Shown here piece by piece: positions 27,501 to 36,434 of a DNA stretch of 36,600 nt (position 1 is the stretch's first letter; the number at the start of each line of letters is the position of its first letter). Below the pieces are notes generated by a model. The model ran no database searches. It saw only the letters and a list, made by a program, of their open reading frames with translations, and was not told where the DNA came from. The position numbers and the translations under genes are program-made. Origin of the DNA: Chloroflexota bacterium (lineage in GTDB: Bacteria; Chloroflexota; Anaerolineae; Aggregatilineales; Phototrophicaceae); NCBI GenBank assembly GCA_009840575.1, contig VXNO01000037.1, forward strand, positions 1 through 36,600. Reading direction: 5' to 3'.

Positions 27501-27801
27501 GGTCATCCTGGATACGCAGTTGACGCCCGACCTGGTCGCGGAGGGCTTGGCGCGCGAGCTCGTCCGCCGCATCCAGAACCTGCGCAAACGGGCTGACTTC
27601 GCCATCGATGATCGCATCAATATCGTCTATTGCGATGCCAGCGATAGCCTAGACGATGCGCTGCAGAGATATCACGGCTACATTAGCGCCTATACCCTGG
27701 CTGACACGCTGCATGCCGGCGCGCCGACTAATGCTTATGTGAGCGAGACCATCGATGTCAAGGGGCAGCGGGTTACGATTGGTCTGCGCCGCGCGCGCTA
27801 G
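24598..27801 (+). CDS. ileS: Isoleucyl-tRNA synthetase
   Basis: Charges tRNA-Ile. 1067 aa, the long eukaryote-like type that in other bacteria is often less sensitive to mupirocin. The HIGH motif is GSHH in PPTANGKPGSHHVLAR (about residues 51-66), and the KMSKS motif is KMSKSKGNIVDPW (from about residue 603). The CP1 editing domain shows WTTTPWTLPANAALAV and GTGIVHTAPAYGVDD; the class-I core has GWDTHGLPVEIEVEKELG and DVWFDSGAMQ. A tRNA-anticodon domain and a C-terminal extension follow; no C-terminal zinc cysteines were seen. ATG 24598 is preceded by GGGGAA; an upstream in-frame start at 24520 is less likely. It may be partly cotranscribed with the TPR cluster. Confidence 0.96.
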   Translation: MFSAVDTRVNSESINRLEQQQLDFWRFKRIFERTTEGREDSPRYVFYEGPPTANGKPGSHHVLARAFKDMFPRYKVMQGYYCLRRGGWDTHGLPVEIEVEKELGFDRKAQIEDYGVAEFNARCRDNVFRHINEWEKLTERTGFWVNLDDAYITFSNDYIESVWWILKRFWDKGLLYRGYKVVPYSPSSGTPLSSHEVAQGYKTITDPSVFVRFPLRDKPGVYMLAWTTTPWTLPANAALAVGADVSYVLVEGPAPDSEDSEQLIIAEALMEQVLHDASAYRIVDRMTGKDLLGWRYQPLYTFLPVEQDYAYVVAADYVSTSDGTGIVHTAPAYGVDDLATGRKYDLPVLITVDESGCFVDAVSNFRGMWFKDADRHIIADLSERGLMYRRESTEHSYPHNWRDGSPLMYFARETWFIDTVKYKQTMIDLNQTIKWVPGHVRDGRFGNWLEDLKEWSLGRERYWGTPLPVWRDESNGEMICVGSVDELSELAGADLSELDLHRPYVDEITFDNPTGEGGTMRRVPEVIDVWFDSGAMQLAQWAFPQQNRDILEEQHPADYICEAVDQTRGWFYSLHAIAAMLFETVAFKNVICLGHILDENGQKMSKSKGNIVDPWEVLEQAGADAFRWYLYTSGPPGEPRRFSINLVNEVIKKFWSTLWNTYGFFVTYANIDGWTPAQPAPEPAQRDPLDQWLLAELHNLIQVVTDAFEDYDATNATRPIEDFVERLSNWYVRLSRDRFWKSDVDDSKLSAYATLYEALCTVAQLLAPTMPFLSEAMYRNLAAEQFSSLPESVHLSQWPIAKASLLNDALRDEMALVQRLVSLGLAARNAAQLGVRQPLASAQFALRDLAEAQALEGHAALIKSELNLKALHIMGADETAEMSATTRYRLNPLPRFLGRKFGRDFKAIQTALRDGEQDFVRPYALQLLDGQDITLELDGAQFEILNQECEVKVSVEIPPGAVEDGGYMVILDTQLTPDLVAEGLARELVRRIQNLRKRADFAIDDRINIVYCDASDSLDDALQRYHGYISAYTLADTLHAGAPTNAYVSETIDVKGQRVTIGLRRAR

Positions 27802-27811
27802 TTTACCTAAG

Positions 27812-27905
27812 CCACCCCTTCTCTTTCGCAACTCGTTGGCAAAATCCGCGTGCGCTTTGCCTCCCCTTGACTTGTCGGGGGGGGACTGAGGGGGCGCTGG
27901 ATAGA
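27812..27905. repeat. Interspersed G/C-rich repeat, copy 3
   Basis: CCACCCCTTCTCTTTCG, then a hairpin formed by CCCC-TTGAC-TT-GTCG-GGGG near 27863-27885, then ACTGAGGGGGCG. It has the same design as the other copies and lies right after ileS, where it may end transcription, though no T-run follows. The remainder of the gap to 28083 holds the PucR promoter and no gene. Confidence 0.5.
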
Positions 27906-27953
27906 ATTAGCTATTTCTTCCAATGCTATTTGCCATTTCGCCGTTTTATATCC

Positions 27954-28002
27954 TTTGCATGCTCTTTTCGACTTGTTATACTTGTAGATATTGTACAAAT
28001 AT
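27954..28002 (+). promoter_or_regulatory. Promoter and GTAC palindrome of the first PucR gene
   Basis: TTTGCA (27954-27959), an exact 17-base spacer, TATACT (27977-27982), predicted start near 27989. The palindrome TTGTACAA (27991-27998) within ATATTGTACAAATAT lies on or just after the start point. A similar GTAC palindrome follows TATACT in front of the second PucR gene, suggesting an operator for these regulators. Confidence 0.5.
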
Positions 28003-28082
28003 GCCGCCCATCGCGGCGCTGGTAAGCTGGTTGCTGGCATAGTCTGCGCCAGCGCGGGTCGGAAAATAGCCGGGATTTGGTG

Positions 28083-29720
28083 ATGTCGGACAAGAACACA
28101 GCCACTTTGCAATCACTGCTGCGCTATTCGCTGCCGCTGGGCGCGAACCTGGCGGCTGGCGACCCGGAGACGCAAGTGAATTGGGCGGTTACAATCCGCG
28201 CGCAGCCACCAGCCTTCCCGGATATCTATGGCGGCGAGCTGGCGCTGGTTTCGATGGATGTGCTGCGTAGCTTTGACAGCCGCTTGACACTTGCCAATGT
28301 GCTGCGCCAGTTGGTCGAGGTCGGCGTGAATGCGGTGCTGGCGACTGGCTCGGCTGATGCGCAAGCCATCCAAGCCGCCAATAAATGCGGACTGTCGCTC
28401 TTGCTTGTCCCCGCAGAGACTAGCTTGACCTCGGTCGAGCGCGCGGTGAATTCACTAATTTTGAATCAGTCGGCGCGGCTGACCGAGCGCGCAATCGAAA
28501 TCCAGCGACAACTGACCCGTCTGGCGGCTGAGAATCGTGATTTGCCTAGCCTGCTGCAAGTGATGTCACGTTCGACTGGCAAGCCCTTGGTCGCGCATGA
28601 TGGCGCTGGTCAATTGCTCGCCCAGGCGCTGCCCTATGGCGGACGCCGCAGAAGCAATGGGCAAAATCAAAACCCCGCGCAGCTCGCTGATTTTCAGCGC
28701 TGGCTGGGAGAGGAATCGCCGTCTCTGCCCGGCGCAATCAGCGCTAGCCCACTGGGCTACACGACGGCGCTCCAGGTGGAGAAGCGCGTGGCTGGCTATC
28801 TCTCGCTGGTAGATAGCGCCGCCAGCCTAGCTGAGTTCGACCGCTTGGTGCTGACCTATGGCGCGGATGTCTGCGCGATAGAAATGGCGAAGAACCGCGC
28901 CATCGCTTCGGCTGTTGAACAAACGCGCGGCGACTGGATTCAGATGTGGTTGAGCGGCAGCCCTGCTGATGAAGACCTGCTGCGTGCGCGCGCCCAGCAA
29001 GCCGGTTTTGCCGCTGGAGCCGCCTATGTGGCAGTGGTCTTCCGCGCTATCAGCGAGGCAGGGCAATCGCGGACGCTGGAGGCGCTCGTCCCGCTCGTGC
29101 GTGATGACATGTCGCGCCGCCAGCTTGAAGGCGCAGTCGGCAGCTATGTCGAGACCATTGTGGCGCTGTACCCGATTGACGAAGCCGACAGCAATTCCTT
29201 GCCCAGGCTGCGCTCGCTGGTGGAGGCGCTGCGCGACCAATTGGCGACGCGCGCGCCACGCGAACAGGTCGCCGCTGGTATCAGCCGCCCGGCTGCGGGG
29301 CTTTCGATGCTGCGTGATGCCTACCGCGAAGCCAAAGACGCTATCGGCATCGCCAGCCAACTGGGCGACCATGAAGACGCTACTTTCTATAGCGACCTGA
29401 AGCTCTATCAACTGCTGCTGGCTTTGAAGGAGCGCAACCTGCCGCATTTGCAGCAATTCCATGATGATGCCTTGGGTCCTTTGGTAGCGCATGACCGCAA
29501 CAAACGCAGCGAGTTGGTGCGCACGCTAGCGGGATTCTTCGCGGCAAACGGCAACCTGGCGCGGGCAGCCCAGGAACTGGATGTACACCGCAATACGTTG
29601 GTCTACCGGCTGGAGCGCATCGCCGAGCTCACCAAGCTCGACCTAGACGATGCTGATAACCGCCTCATCCTGCACATGGCGCTGAAGACGCAGCGGGTCT
29701 TGGCGACGATTCCGGAATAA
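28083..29720 (+). CDS. PucR-type transcriptional regulator (upstream copy)
   Basis: 545 aa. The N-terminal region (about 1-130, LLRYSLPLGANLAAGDPETQ, LANVLRQLVEVGVNAVLATG) resembles the PucR purine-catabolism domain. The middle (about 150-420) is a sensory/CdaR-GGDEF-like region. The C-terminus (about 480-540, LAGFFAANGNLARAAQELDV, HRNTLVYRLERIAELTKLDL) is the PucR HTH domain. Relatives control purine, amino-acid or sugar-acid use. ATG 28083 is chosen; GTG 28080 and TTG 28077 directly precede it. It converges on gltB, whose other side carries a paralogue of the same architecture. The inducer is unknown. Confidence 0.88.
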   Translation: MSDKNTATLQSLLRYSLPLGANLAAGDPETQVNWAVTIRAQPPAFPDIYGGELALVSMDVLRSFDSRLTLANVLRQLVEVGVNAVLATGSADAQAIQAANKCGLSLLLVPAETSLTSVERAVNSLILNQSARLTERAIEIQRQLTRLAAENRDLPSLLQVMSRSTGKPLVAHDGAGQLLAQALPYGGRRRSNGQNQNPAQLADFQRWLGEESPSLPGAISASPLGYTTALQVEKRVAGYLSLVDSAASLAEFDRLVLTYGADVCAIEMAKNRAIASAVEQTRGDWIQMWLSGSPADEDLLRARAQQAGFAAGAAYVAVVFRAISEAGQSRTLEALVPLVRDDMSRRQLEGAVGSYVETIVALYPIDEADSNSLPRLRSLVEALRDQLATRAPREQVAAGISRPAAGLSMLRDAYREAKDAIGIASQLGDHEDATFYSDLKLYQLLLALKERNLPHLQQFHDDALGPLVAHDRNKRSELVRTLAGFFAANGNLARAAQELDVHRNTLVYRLERIAELTKLDLDDADNRLILHMALKTQRVLATIPE

Positions 29721-29739
29721 TTCCCCACCCCAACGCTTC

Positions 29740-29850
29740 TCCCCGTCCGCTTGTGTGTCTACGCGGCGCAAAATGAGGGAGGAGCTTTAATGCTACAGAA
29801 TCACTGGAAAAACTCCCCTTCCCTCGTCCAGAGGCCGGGGGTTGGGGGTC
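29740..29850. repeat. Interspersed G/C-rich repeat, copy 4
   Basis: The closest relative of copy 1: AAAATGAGGGAGGAGCTTTA, GAATCACTGGAAAAACTCCC and CTTCCCTCGTCC (29770-29832) match 17-80 with few differences. It ends GGCCGGGGGTTGGGGGTC next to the gltB stop. It fills the gap between the convergent PucR and gltB genes and could act as a two-way hairpin terminator. Confidence 0.7.
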
Positions 29851-32800
29851 TCAGCTTTCGTTGACGATCTTGTGCGCCAGGGGCGGCGCGATCTTGACGA
29901 AGTGGTCGCCTGGACGCCGCAGCAGCGCATACAGCGGCTCGGCAGCCTGCGACTGATGATTCTCTTCCAGCGTGCGGATGTAGGCATTCAGCAGTTCGCG
30001 CAGGTCGTCTTCGCCATCGTCATCCAGCGGATGAATCTGCACGACGGAGCCAGCGGCGATGCGATTGCGAATCGCGTCAATGGTCAAGCCCATTTTCGGT
30101 TGCACACGCTGATAAACGACGCCGCCAGTCATGCCAGCACAGATCCAAGGTCCGGGGTCGCCCAGCACGACTGCCCGCCCGGAGGTCATATATTCAAAGG
30201 CATAGCCCTTGAGGTTGGCGCGCGCGCCCAAACCACCCAGCGAGTCATTCAGCGGTTCACGGATTTCGCCGCCAAAGACGACGTCAGCGCCACTCATGCG
30301 GATGCAAGCCCGGGTATCGGCATCGCCCTGCACGATGAACAAGCCACCCTGCGCCCCATAAGCAAAGCTCTTGCCCACCGAGCCATCCAGCCGCTGCCCG
30401 TTGTGATTCAAGCCTTTGAGGATGGCGACTTTGCTGCCCGCGGCGCATTTGCCAACGCCATCCTGCGCGCCGCCCTCCACCAGCACATTGACCGGATCAT
30501 CAATGAAGGCAGCCAGCCCGTTACCGGGGATGGCCGAATTGCTGAAGCTCAGGTTGATGGCGCGGATGCGGTTGGCTTGCGGGATTGCCTTGCGTTTGAT
30601 TGCGCCGGTTAAGTGCGTGCCCAGCGCGCGGTCCATCGCCATCACCTGCTCATCATCATAAGTCAGCTCAAAGTCGCCTTTCGCCACATATTCGGCGACG
30701 ATATCGGTGATTTGCTTGCTGACGGTGTTGCGCGGACGGCTGATGCGGCGGCCACCGGGCTGTGCAGGGGTCTTCTGCCTGCGCGGTACCGGCTTCAACA
30801 AGCCCGCCAAATCAATACGGTCATGATGTGACCTTTGATAGAGCAGGTCGGCGCGACCGACGATCTCCTGTAAGTTGCTGATGCCCATCTTCGCCAGCCA
30901 CTTGCGGATATCGTCCGCCAATTCATCGAACATTTTGACAATGCTGTGGGCGGAACCGCGCTCCTCGAAGGGTCGGAAAGCCTTGAAATTGCGCTTCTCG
31001 GCTTCTTCGACGGTTTTGACATGCGTGGTGATGCCGACATGGCAAGTGCCATCCTGACAGCCGCGGCAAATCGTGCAGCCCACTGCCACCATAGCCAGCG
31101 TCGCAAAGCCGACTCGGTTGGCACCCAGGCAGACCATTTTGATGACATCGCGCCCGCTTTTCATGCCGCCATCGACCCACAGCTCGACATCGTCCCGCAA
31201 GCCACTTTCGATCAAGTGGCGATGCGCCAGCCACACGCCAAGCTCAGCCGGCAGCCCGACATGGCGCAGGGCATGCGCGCGCGCCGCCCCCGTTCCGCCG
31301 GTGTAGCCGGTGATAGTGATGATGTCCGCGCCGGCTTTCGCCACGCCCACCGCGATGATGCCGATGCCCGGCACGACCGGCAGCTTGACCGATACCTTCG
31401 CGTGTGGATTGGCGGTCTTCAGCTCGTCAATCAACTGCGCCAGGTCTTCGATAGAATACAAATCGTGGTTGTTGCTGGGCGAAATCAAGCCGACGCCCGG
31501 CGTGGTGCTGCGCACAGCGGCAATCTGCTCGGTAACTTTGTAGCCGGGCAGGTGGCCGCCTTCGCCGGGTTTCGCGCCTTGGCCGATCTTGATTTCAATA
31601 TAATCAGCCGCATTCAAAAAGGCGCTATTCACGCCGAAGCGCCCGGATGCCACCTGCTGGCCACGGTTGCGCGGGTGCTTGCCCAGCAGGTCGTGCACCT
31701 CGCCGCCTTCGCCATTCATGCAGATGATATTCAGCAAATGCGCCGCTTCCGCATAGGCTCGGTAGGCCAGCTCCCCCTGCGAGCCGAAGGACATCGCGCT
31801 GATTAGCACTGGCATGTCGTAGCCGGCGATGCTGATGTCGACCTCTTCCGGCGCGACGGGCGCTTCGCTCTTTTTCAGCCCCAGCACATGGCGCAGCGAA
31901 ACCGGCATCCGGTTTTCCAACTGGAGCAAGGTCTGCGTATAGTCGTCGAAGGCAAGTTCACCATGCGCGACAGCTTCGGCTTTCTTCCACATCTTGGGGT
32001 AAAAGCGCTCGGGGTTTTTGAGGCGGGCGCGCACTTTGCCACGGAATTCCTGGGCGCGGGCTTCGGCATCGTTGTGCAACATGCCCCAGGTCAAGCCGCG
32101 GCCGGTCGAGCCGAAATAGTTGGGCGTACCCAGCAGGTGGGCGATATTGCGCGACAAGCCGATCGAGCTGAAGCTGTGCCCATAGCCGCGCAGCTCATGG
32201 CAGCCCACGGTCGATGTGATTTTTTGCAAGCCCGCGTGGACGGCTTTGAGCGTATTGCCCAGCGCGATTTCTACCTGTTCAGGGATGAGCGGTTTACGGC
32301 TGCCACGCGGCGCGGTGCCCAGGCTGACGGCATACAGGGCATAAGGCAGGATGGCATTCGCGCCCAGGCTGAGGCAAATCGCCAGGTCATGCAAGTCGCG
32401 CAGCGCGCCCGAACGTACAACCAAGCCAGCGCGCCGCCGCAGGTTGGGCTGATGGTCGGCTTGACGCAGCGCCTTATCCACCGCAGCCACCGCCAGCAGC
32501 GGGTCAATATACAATTCTTCGCCCGTGGCGATCGCGCTATCGTCCAGGATGATGCACTGCGCGCCGCCGAGCACGGCATCTACCGCGCGCGCTTGCAATG
32601 CCTCGACGGCTCGGTCGACGCTGGTATCCGCCGGGCAGCCCATCGACAGGCATTCCAGGCTGCCCGCGAAGATCTCCGCCAGGTCTTCGATCAACAGTGT
32701 GCCATGCCGTGTGACGATAGCGCGCAGCAGCTCGGCATCCTGGAATTCAGGCGGCGCTTCGAGCAGCAGCGGCATCTGCAAGCGGATTAGCTGGTCACTT

Positions 32801-34569
32801 TGGTCGCGCCCGCTGGCGATCTCCGGGCGGCAGCCAATCAGCGCTTGCGACGAGAACTGCGCTTGTTCGCGCTCGCGGTCGATGGAAGGGTTGGTAACGA
32901 CAGCGATGGTTTCTTTGAAATAGTCAGCCAGGTTGGCGCGGGTATTGCTCAAGGCAGCCAGGGGACCATCCCAGCCCAGGGAGCCAATCTGCTCCTTGCC
33001 GTTCTCAGCCAGCGCTTTGACGATCTCGACATGGTAACGCTCCCAGCCGAAGCCGGACATGACGGCGGCATTGGTTTTGATTGGCGCGTCCGTCCAAGGC
33101 AGCTTGGTGACGGTGGCTGGCGCGGCTTGCACCCGTTCTTTCACAGCCACTGGCGCGGCGACTGACGCGGGCTGCGCTTGCGGTTGATGTCCGCCGCCAT
33201 TGGGCTGCGGGCGCAGGGGATAGCTGGTCATGGGCAAGCTGCCTGCCCCATCGCCATTGGATTGCCAGATGTCGCCCGCGGCTGGGCTGTAGGGCTGGCG
33301 ATCGCGGTAGCGGCTGTAGACAAATTGCTGGATAGCGGGGTAGTCCATGACTTCGACTTCTTGGCCGCTGCGAATGCGCAGGGCGATTTTCTCGCCGGGC
33401 GACATCGGCTTGGGGCTGACAGACATCGAATCCAGCGCATAGACGCCGCGCTCGGAGGTGATGAAATGTTCTTTCTCGGTCTCGCCATACCACAAGGGAC
33501 GCAAGCCCAGGGCATCGACGCTGAAGACGGCTTGGTCGCCCAGACGCGCCACGACGGCGGCTGGTCCTTGCGCGAAGGGACCAAAAGCCTGGCGCATTTC
33601 ATCATACATTTCGTGGATTTCAGGCGCGGATTGAATCAAATCGTGCTCAAAGGGCGGGAAGATATGCTCCATCGCCTCGACCAAATCTAAGCCCTTGCGC
33701 ATACACAAGGCGTAGATGGTGCGGTCAATATCCTGCGAGTCGGAGCCGTTTTCGACCATGGGGATATTCAACATCTCTGATTCCAGGCGGAAGCGCGAGA
33801 TGGTGTTGAACTCGCCATTATGGCCGATGAGGCTGAAGGGCTGGGCGCGCTCGAATATCGGGTTGGTGTTGGTGCTGTAACGGGCATGTCCCATGGTGAT
33901 CGATGAGGCGTAGTCGGGGTCGCGCAGTTCAGGATAATAGCGGCGCAGAATCTCGATGGTGCCTTGCACTTTGTAGACGACGCTGTGCGCGGAGAATGAC
34001 GGGAAATGCACTTGCAGCTCTCGCTCCAGTTGCACTTGCAGTTCAAAGAGCGCCCGGTCGAGTTTGCCCGAGTCAACTTGCCCGTTGATGCCGGCAATCT
34101 GCCAAAAGACCGGCTCGTTCTTTTCGGCATTGGGCCCCAGGACCTGCGAATTGACCCGTCCCGCTCGGTCGACGAGGATGTGCAAGCCGGCTTCGCTTAC
34201 CTGGTGGCAAATCTGATCGACGATGTAGTGGGCGCGGTTGCGGTCGTGGGCGGGGATCATCACATGCGCCACCCAGAAGTTACGGTCGGTGGCCAGGGAA
34301 GAGCGCAGGCCCGCCGCAGCCAGCCACTTCGTCCATAGCTGCCGCGGGATATCGGTGAGTACGCCGACGCCATCGCCCTCGCCATTGATGTAGCCGGTGC
34401 GGTGGCCCATGCGCGTCAAGGCTTCGATCGTGCGTTTGACATTGCCATGCGTGGCTTGCCCGCCCTTGCGCACGGCGCAAATCAAAGCGCAGGCATCGCG
34501 GTGCTCGCGGTCTAGCGGGTGCAAGTCGGCGAATGGATCGGCGGAGCCCATTATCATTGGCGCATTCAT
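29851..34569 (-). CDS. gltB: Glutamate synthase large subunit
   Basis: Makes two glutamates from glutamine and 2-oxoglutarate. 1572 aa in the usual order: an N-terminal class-II amidotransferase domain with the candidate nucleophile Cys27 (HRDACALICAVRKGG, exposed after removal of a propeptide), a central domain, an FMN synthase domain (VSVKLPVVPGIGIIAVGVAK, WVDGGMKSGRDVIKMVCLGA) and a C-terminal GXGXG beta-helix (LGGLGARANLKGYAFEYMTS). The 3Fe-4S cysteines are in GCTICRGCQDGTCHVGI: the usual C-x5-C-x4-C plus one extra Cys. A Pro/Ala/Gln-rich linker (around residues 445-490) lengthens it. No gltD is adjacent, so electrons may come from ferredoxin or from a GltD encoded elsewhere. ATG 34569 has GAAGGG upstream. 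It lies between two PucR-type genes. Confidence 0.94.
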   Translation of the reverse strand: MNAPMIMGSADPFADLHPLDREHRDACALICAVRKGGQATHGNVKRTIEALTRMGHRTGYINGEGDGVGVLTDIPRQLWTKWLAAAGLRSSLATDRNFWVAHVMIPAHDRNRAHYIVDQICHQVSEAGLHILVDRAGRVNSQVLGPNAEKNEPVFWQIAGINGQVDSGKLDRALFELQVQLERELQVHFPSFSAHSVVYKVQGTIEILRRYYPELRDPDYASSITMGHARYSTNTNPIFERAQPFSLIGHNGEFNTISRFRLESEMLNIPMVENGSDSQDIDRTIYALCMRKGLDLVEAMEHIFPPFEHDLIQSAPEIHEMYDEMRQAFGPFAQGPAAVVARLGDQAVFSVDALGLRPLWYGETEKEHFITSERGVYALDSMSVSPKPMSPGEKIALRIRSGQEVEVMDYPAIQQFVYSRYRDRQPYSPAAGDIWQSNGDGAGSLPMTSYPLRPQPNGGGHQPQAQPASVAAPVAVKERVQAAPATVTKLPWTDAPIKTNAAVMSGFGWERYHVEIVKALAENGKEQIGSLGWDGPLAALSNTRANLADYFKETIAVVTNPSIDREREQAQFSSQALIGCRPEIASGRDQSDQLIRLQMPLLLEAPPEFQDAELLRAIVTRHGTLLIEDLAEIFAGSLECLSMGCPADTSVDRAVEALQARAVDAVLGGAQCIILDDSAIATGEELYIDPLLAVAAVDKALRQADHQPNLRRRAGLVVRSGALRDLHDLAICLSLGANAILPYALYAVSLGTAPRGSRKPLIPEQVEIALGNTLKAVHAGLQKITSTVGCHELRGYGHSFSSIGLSRNIAHLLGTPNYFGSTGRGLTWGMLHNDAEARAQEFRGKVRARLKNPERFYPKMWKKAEAVAHGELAFDDYTQTLLQLENRMPVSLRHVLGLKKSEAPVAPEEVDISIAGYDMPVLISAMSFGSQGELAYRAYAEAAHLLNIICMNGEGGEVHDLLGKHPRNRGQQVASGRFGVNSAFLNAADYIEIKIGQGAKPGEGGHLPGYKVTEQIAAVRSTTPGVGLISPSNNHDLYSIEDLAQLIDELKTANPHAKVSVKLPVVPGIGIIAVGVAKAGADIITITGYTGGTGAARAHALRHVGLPAELGVWLAHRHLIESGLRDDVELWVDGGMKSGRDVIKMVCLGANRVGFATLAMVAVGCTICRGCQDGTCHVGITTHVKTVEEAEKRNFKAFRPFEERGSAHSIVKMFDELADDIRKWLAKMGISNLQEIVGRADLLYQRSHHDRIDLAGLLKPVPRRQKTPAQPGGRRISRPRNTVSKQITDIVAEYVAKGDFELTYDDEQVMAMDRALGTHLTGAIKRKAIPQANRIRAINLSFSNSAIPGNGLAAFIDDPVNVLVEGGAQDGVGKCAAGSKVAILKGLNHNGQRLDGSVGKSFAYGAQGGLFIVQGDADTRACIRMSGADVVFGGEIREPLNDSLGGLGARANLKGYAFEYMTSGRAVVLGDPGPWICAGMTGGVVYQRVQPKMGLTIDAIRNRIAAGSVVQIHPLDDDGEDDLRELLNAYIRTLEENHQSQAAEPLYALLRRPGDHFVKIAPPLAHKIVNES

Positions 34570-34641
34570 AGTCTGCCCTTCGGGTAAAAAAGCGATTCCC
34601 GATAAGAAAAGCGCGGCGCAAAGCCCGCCAGTCTTCTGGCT

Positions 34642-34670
34642 ATTTTAGCAGACAAGCGGCGCGGCGACAA
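34642..34670 (-). promoter_or_regulatory. Candidate gltB promoter
   Basis: Minus strand: TTGTCG (34670-34665), an exact 17-base spacer, TAAAAT (34647-34642). Predicted start near 34635, with a leader of about 65 bases before gltB. Confidence 0.5.
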
Positions 34671-34711
34671 TAGGCACGCCTTATAAACAACGAATGGACA
34701 TTTTTCCAAGA

Positions 34712-34734
34712 CCTTTGTGCAATTTGCATAAAGG
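34712..34734. promoter_or_regulatory. Inverted repeat upstream of gltB, possible operator
   Basis: CCTTTGTGCA-ATT-TGCATAAAGG: 10-base arms with one G-T pair. The core TGCAATTTGCA is an odd-length palindrome. It lies about 45 bases upstream of the gltB -35 and just after the second PucR gene. TTGTGCAA within it differs by one base from the TTGTACAA near the first PucR promoter. No T-run follows in the direction of either gene, so an operator is preferred over a terminator. Confidence 0.45.
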
Positions 34735-34772
34735 CAGGATGAATTGCTTGTCGACAGCCGCTATGGTTTCGC

Positions 34773-36434
34773 TCATTCCAGCCCCAGCAGCCGCCGGATG
34801 GTGAGCGCCAGGTGCAGCGCCAGGCGGGTCTCGGGGCGGCTCATATCAATGCCAGCAATCTCGTTGATGCGATTCATGCGGTAGAGCAGGGTATTGCGAT
34901 GTACGATCAACGAATCGGCTGTTTGCGACAAGTTGCCATGGCAGGTGAAGAAGGCTTCCAGGGTCTTGATGAGGTCGGCATTCTGGCGAGTGTCATACTC
35001 GATTAGCTTGCCCAGGGTATGCGCGCAAAAGCCGACCAGCTTTTCACGGTCGCTGAGGCTCATGATCAGCTGATAGACGCCCAGGTCGCCGATGAATAGC
35101 GGAATATCCGTTTGCAGGCGGGCAGCCAATTCGCAGGCTTGCACGGCATCGCGGTAGCTGGAGCGCCAGGCTTTGATGTCTCGCGCTACTTGCCCGAGTC
35201 CGATTGCCGCGCGGCTGTTGGGAAATTGGCGGCTGATTTCGCTGCTGAAGGCTTCGGCAAGCGCCAGGCTGTTATCAATGGGATGCTCGTAATCGGTGGC
35301 ATGGAAGACGACGACTTCGCCCTCGCGCTCGCGGATCCAGACCAAGGCGGCGGCTTCCTGGCCGGCTATGCTGGCATTGACGATTGTTTCCAGCCGGCGC
35401 AAAGATGGATGAATCGCGCCGCGCCAAGCCAGCACAAATGCCAGGTGGCTGCGGGTCATATCATGCTGGAAGCGCTCGCCCTGGCGGATGGCTTCCTGCG
35501 GGCTGACATCGCCCAGCAGCAGCCTATCCAGGAAGGTGCCGCGCAGCCGTTTTTCGGTTTCATTGACGGCTTTCTGCTTTGCCATCTCCAGCGCGCAAGC
35601 CGCCGCCCCGTGTTCACAGATTAGCTGGTCGATCTCGTCCAGTTCGCGCTCGCGCCCGATAATCGAAAGGTAGCCGCGCCCAAGGTTGCTGGTGATGATG
35701 GGCGCAATCAGCCGCGCCATGCCCGACACCGGCAGCGCTTGCAGCAGCACGGGCGGGTCGACCTCGACAACGCGGTGGCGGTCGTGCAGCTCGACGGGCA
35801 GGTTGTCTTGCTTTTTGAGGAAGAGTTCAATATCGTCCCAACTGCCGACAAATTCTGGCTGCAAAATTTGTGAGATGGGGTGCAGGCGCTTGTCATGCAG
35901 GATGACATTCTTCTTGCTCAGGCGCGCCATTGCCGTCAGCAGCCCGTCCATGCCTTCGTTGCGCGATGAAATCTGCGTGAGTTGGCGATAAATCTGCGTG
36001 CCGCGGCGATCAATCTGCCCTTTGCGGTCGACCAGCAGGCTGACAATCGTGCGCTCAACCTCACGAATGCGCATGTCGGCATCCAGCCCCAGCACGGGCA
36101 AATGCTGCGCCTTGGCTTCCGCCAGCGCCGTTACGGTCACCTCGCCATAGACCGCCACGCCAGCCGCGCCAACCCGCGCCGCCCACTGCACTAACTCGAT
36201 ATCGCTGCGCGCATTGGATGGATTGCTCACCGGCGCAATCAATATCAGTTCGCGCTTTTGCACAAACTTGGCGTCGATGTCGTCTTCGGGGTAGATGATG
36301 GTTGTCCAGGAGACTGGCTGGTCGAGCAAGCCCTCGCCCGAGACGATGCGCGTGCTCAATGGCAGCGCGAGCTTGCGGATTTCTTCGACTGTGAGGCTGT
36401 GCGCTCGCTGTAGCGGCATTGCGGCGGCGACCAT
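34773..36434 (-). CDS. PucR-type transcriptional regulator (gltB-upstream copy)
   Basis: 553 aa with the same layout as the other copy: an N-terminal PucR-like domain (SLTVEEIRKLALPLSTRIVS, VQWAARVGAAGVAVYGEVTV), a middle sensory region (MARLSKKNVILHDKRLHPIS, GRGYLSIIGRERELDEIDQL) and a C-terminal HTH (LEAFFTCHGNLSQTADSLIV, HRNTLLYRMNRINEIAGIDM). The start is ATG 36434, eight bases after the predicted transcription start, with an alternative ATG at 36419; neither has a clear ribosome binding site. It is codirectional with and directly upstream of gltB (203-base gap), making gltB a likely target. Similarity to the first copy suggests an old duplication. Confidence 0.88.
   Translation of the reverse strand: MVAAAMPLQRAHSLTVEEIRKLALPLSTRIVSGEGLLDQPVSWTTIIYPEDDIDAKFVQKRELILIAPVSNPSNARSDIELVQWAARVGAAGVAVYGEVTVTALAEAKAQHLPVLGLDADMRIREVERTIVSLLVDRKGQIDRRGTQIYRQLTQISSRNEGMDGLLTAMARLSKKNVILHDKRLHPISQILQPEFVGSWDDIELFLKKQDNLPVELHDRHRVVEVDPPVLLQALPVSGMARLIAPIITSNLGRGYLSIIGRERELDEIDQLICEHGAAACALEMAKQKAVNETEKRLRGTFLDRLLLGDVSPQEAIRQGERFQHDMTRSHLAFVLAWRGAIHPSLRRLETIVNASIAGQEAAALVWIREREGEVVVFHATDYEHPIDNSLALAEAFSSEISRQFPNSRAAIGLGQVARDIKAWRSSYRDAVQACELAARLQTDIPLFIGDLGVYQLIMSLSDREKLVGFCAHTLGKLIEYDTRQNADLIKTLEAFFTCHGNLSQTADSLIVHRNTLLYRMNRINEIAGIDMSRPETRLALHLALTIRRLLGLE

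Noticed and set aside
31888-32790. Open frame of 300 aa on the plus strand inside gltB
   Set aside because: Antisense shadow of a highly conserved gene; the translation is rich in Gln/Arg/Ala without domain pattern.
34712-34734. Intrinsic terminator of the second PucR gene
   Set aside because: The hairpin is not followed by a T-run on the minus strand, so an operator-like inverted repeat fits better.
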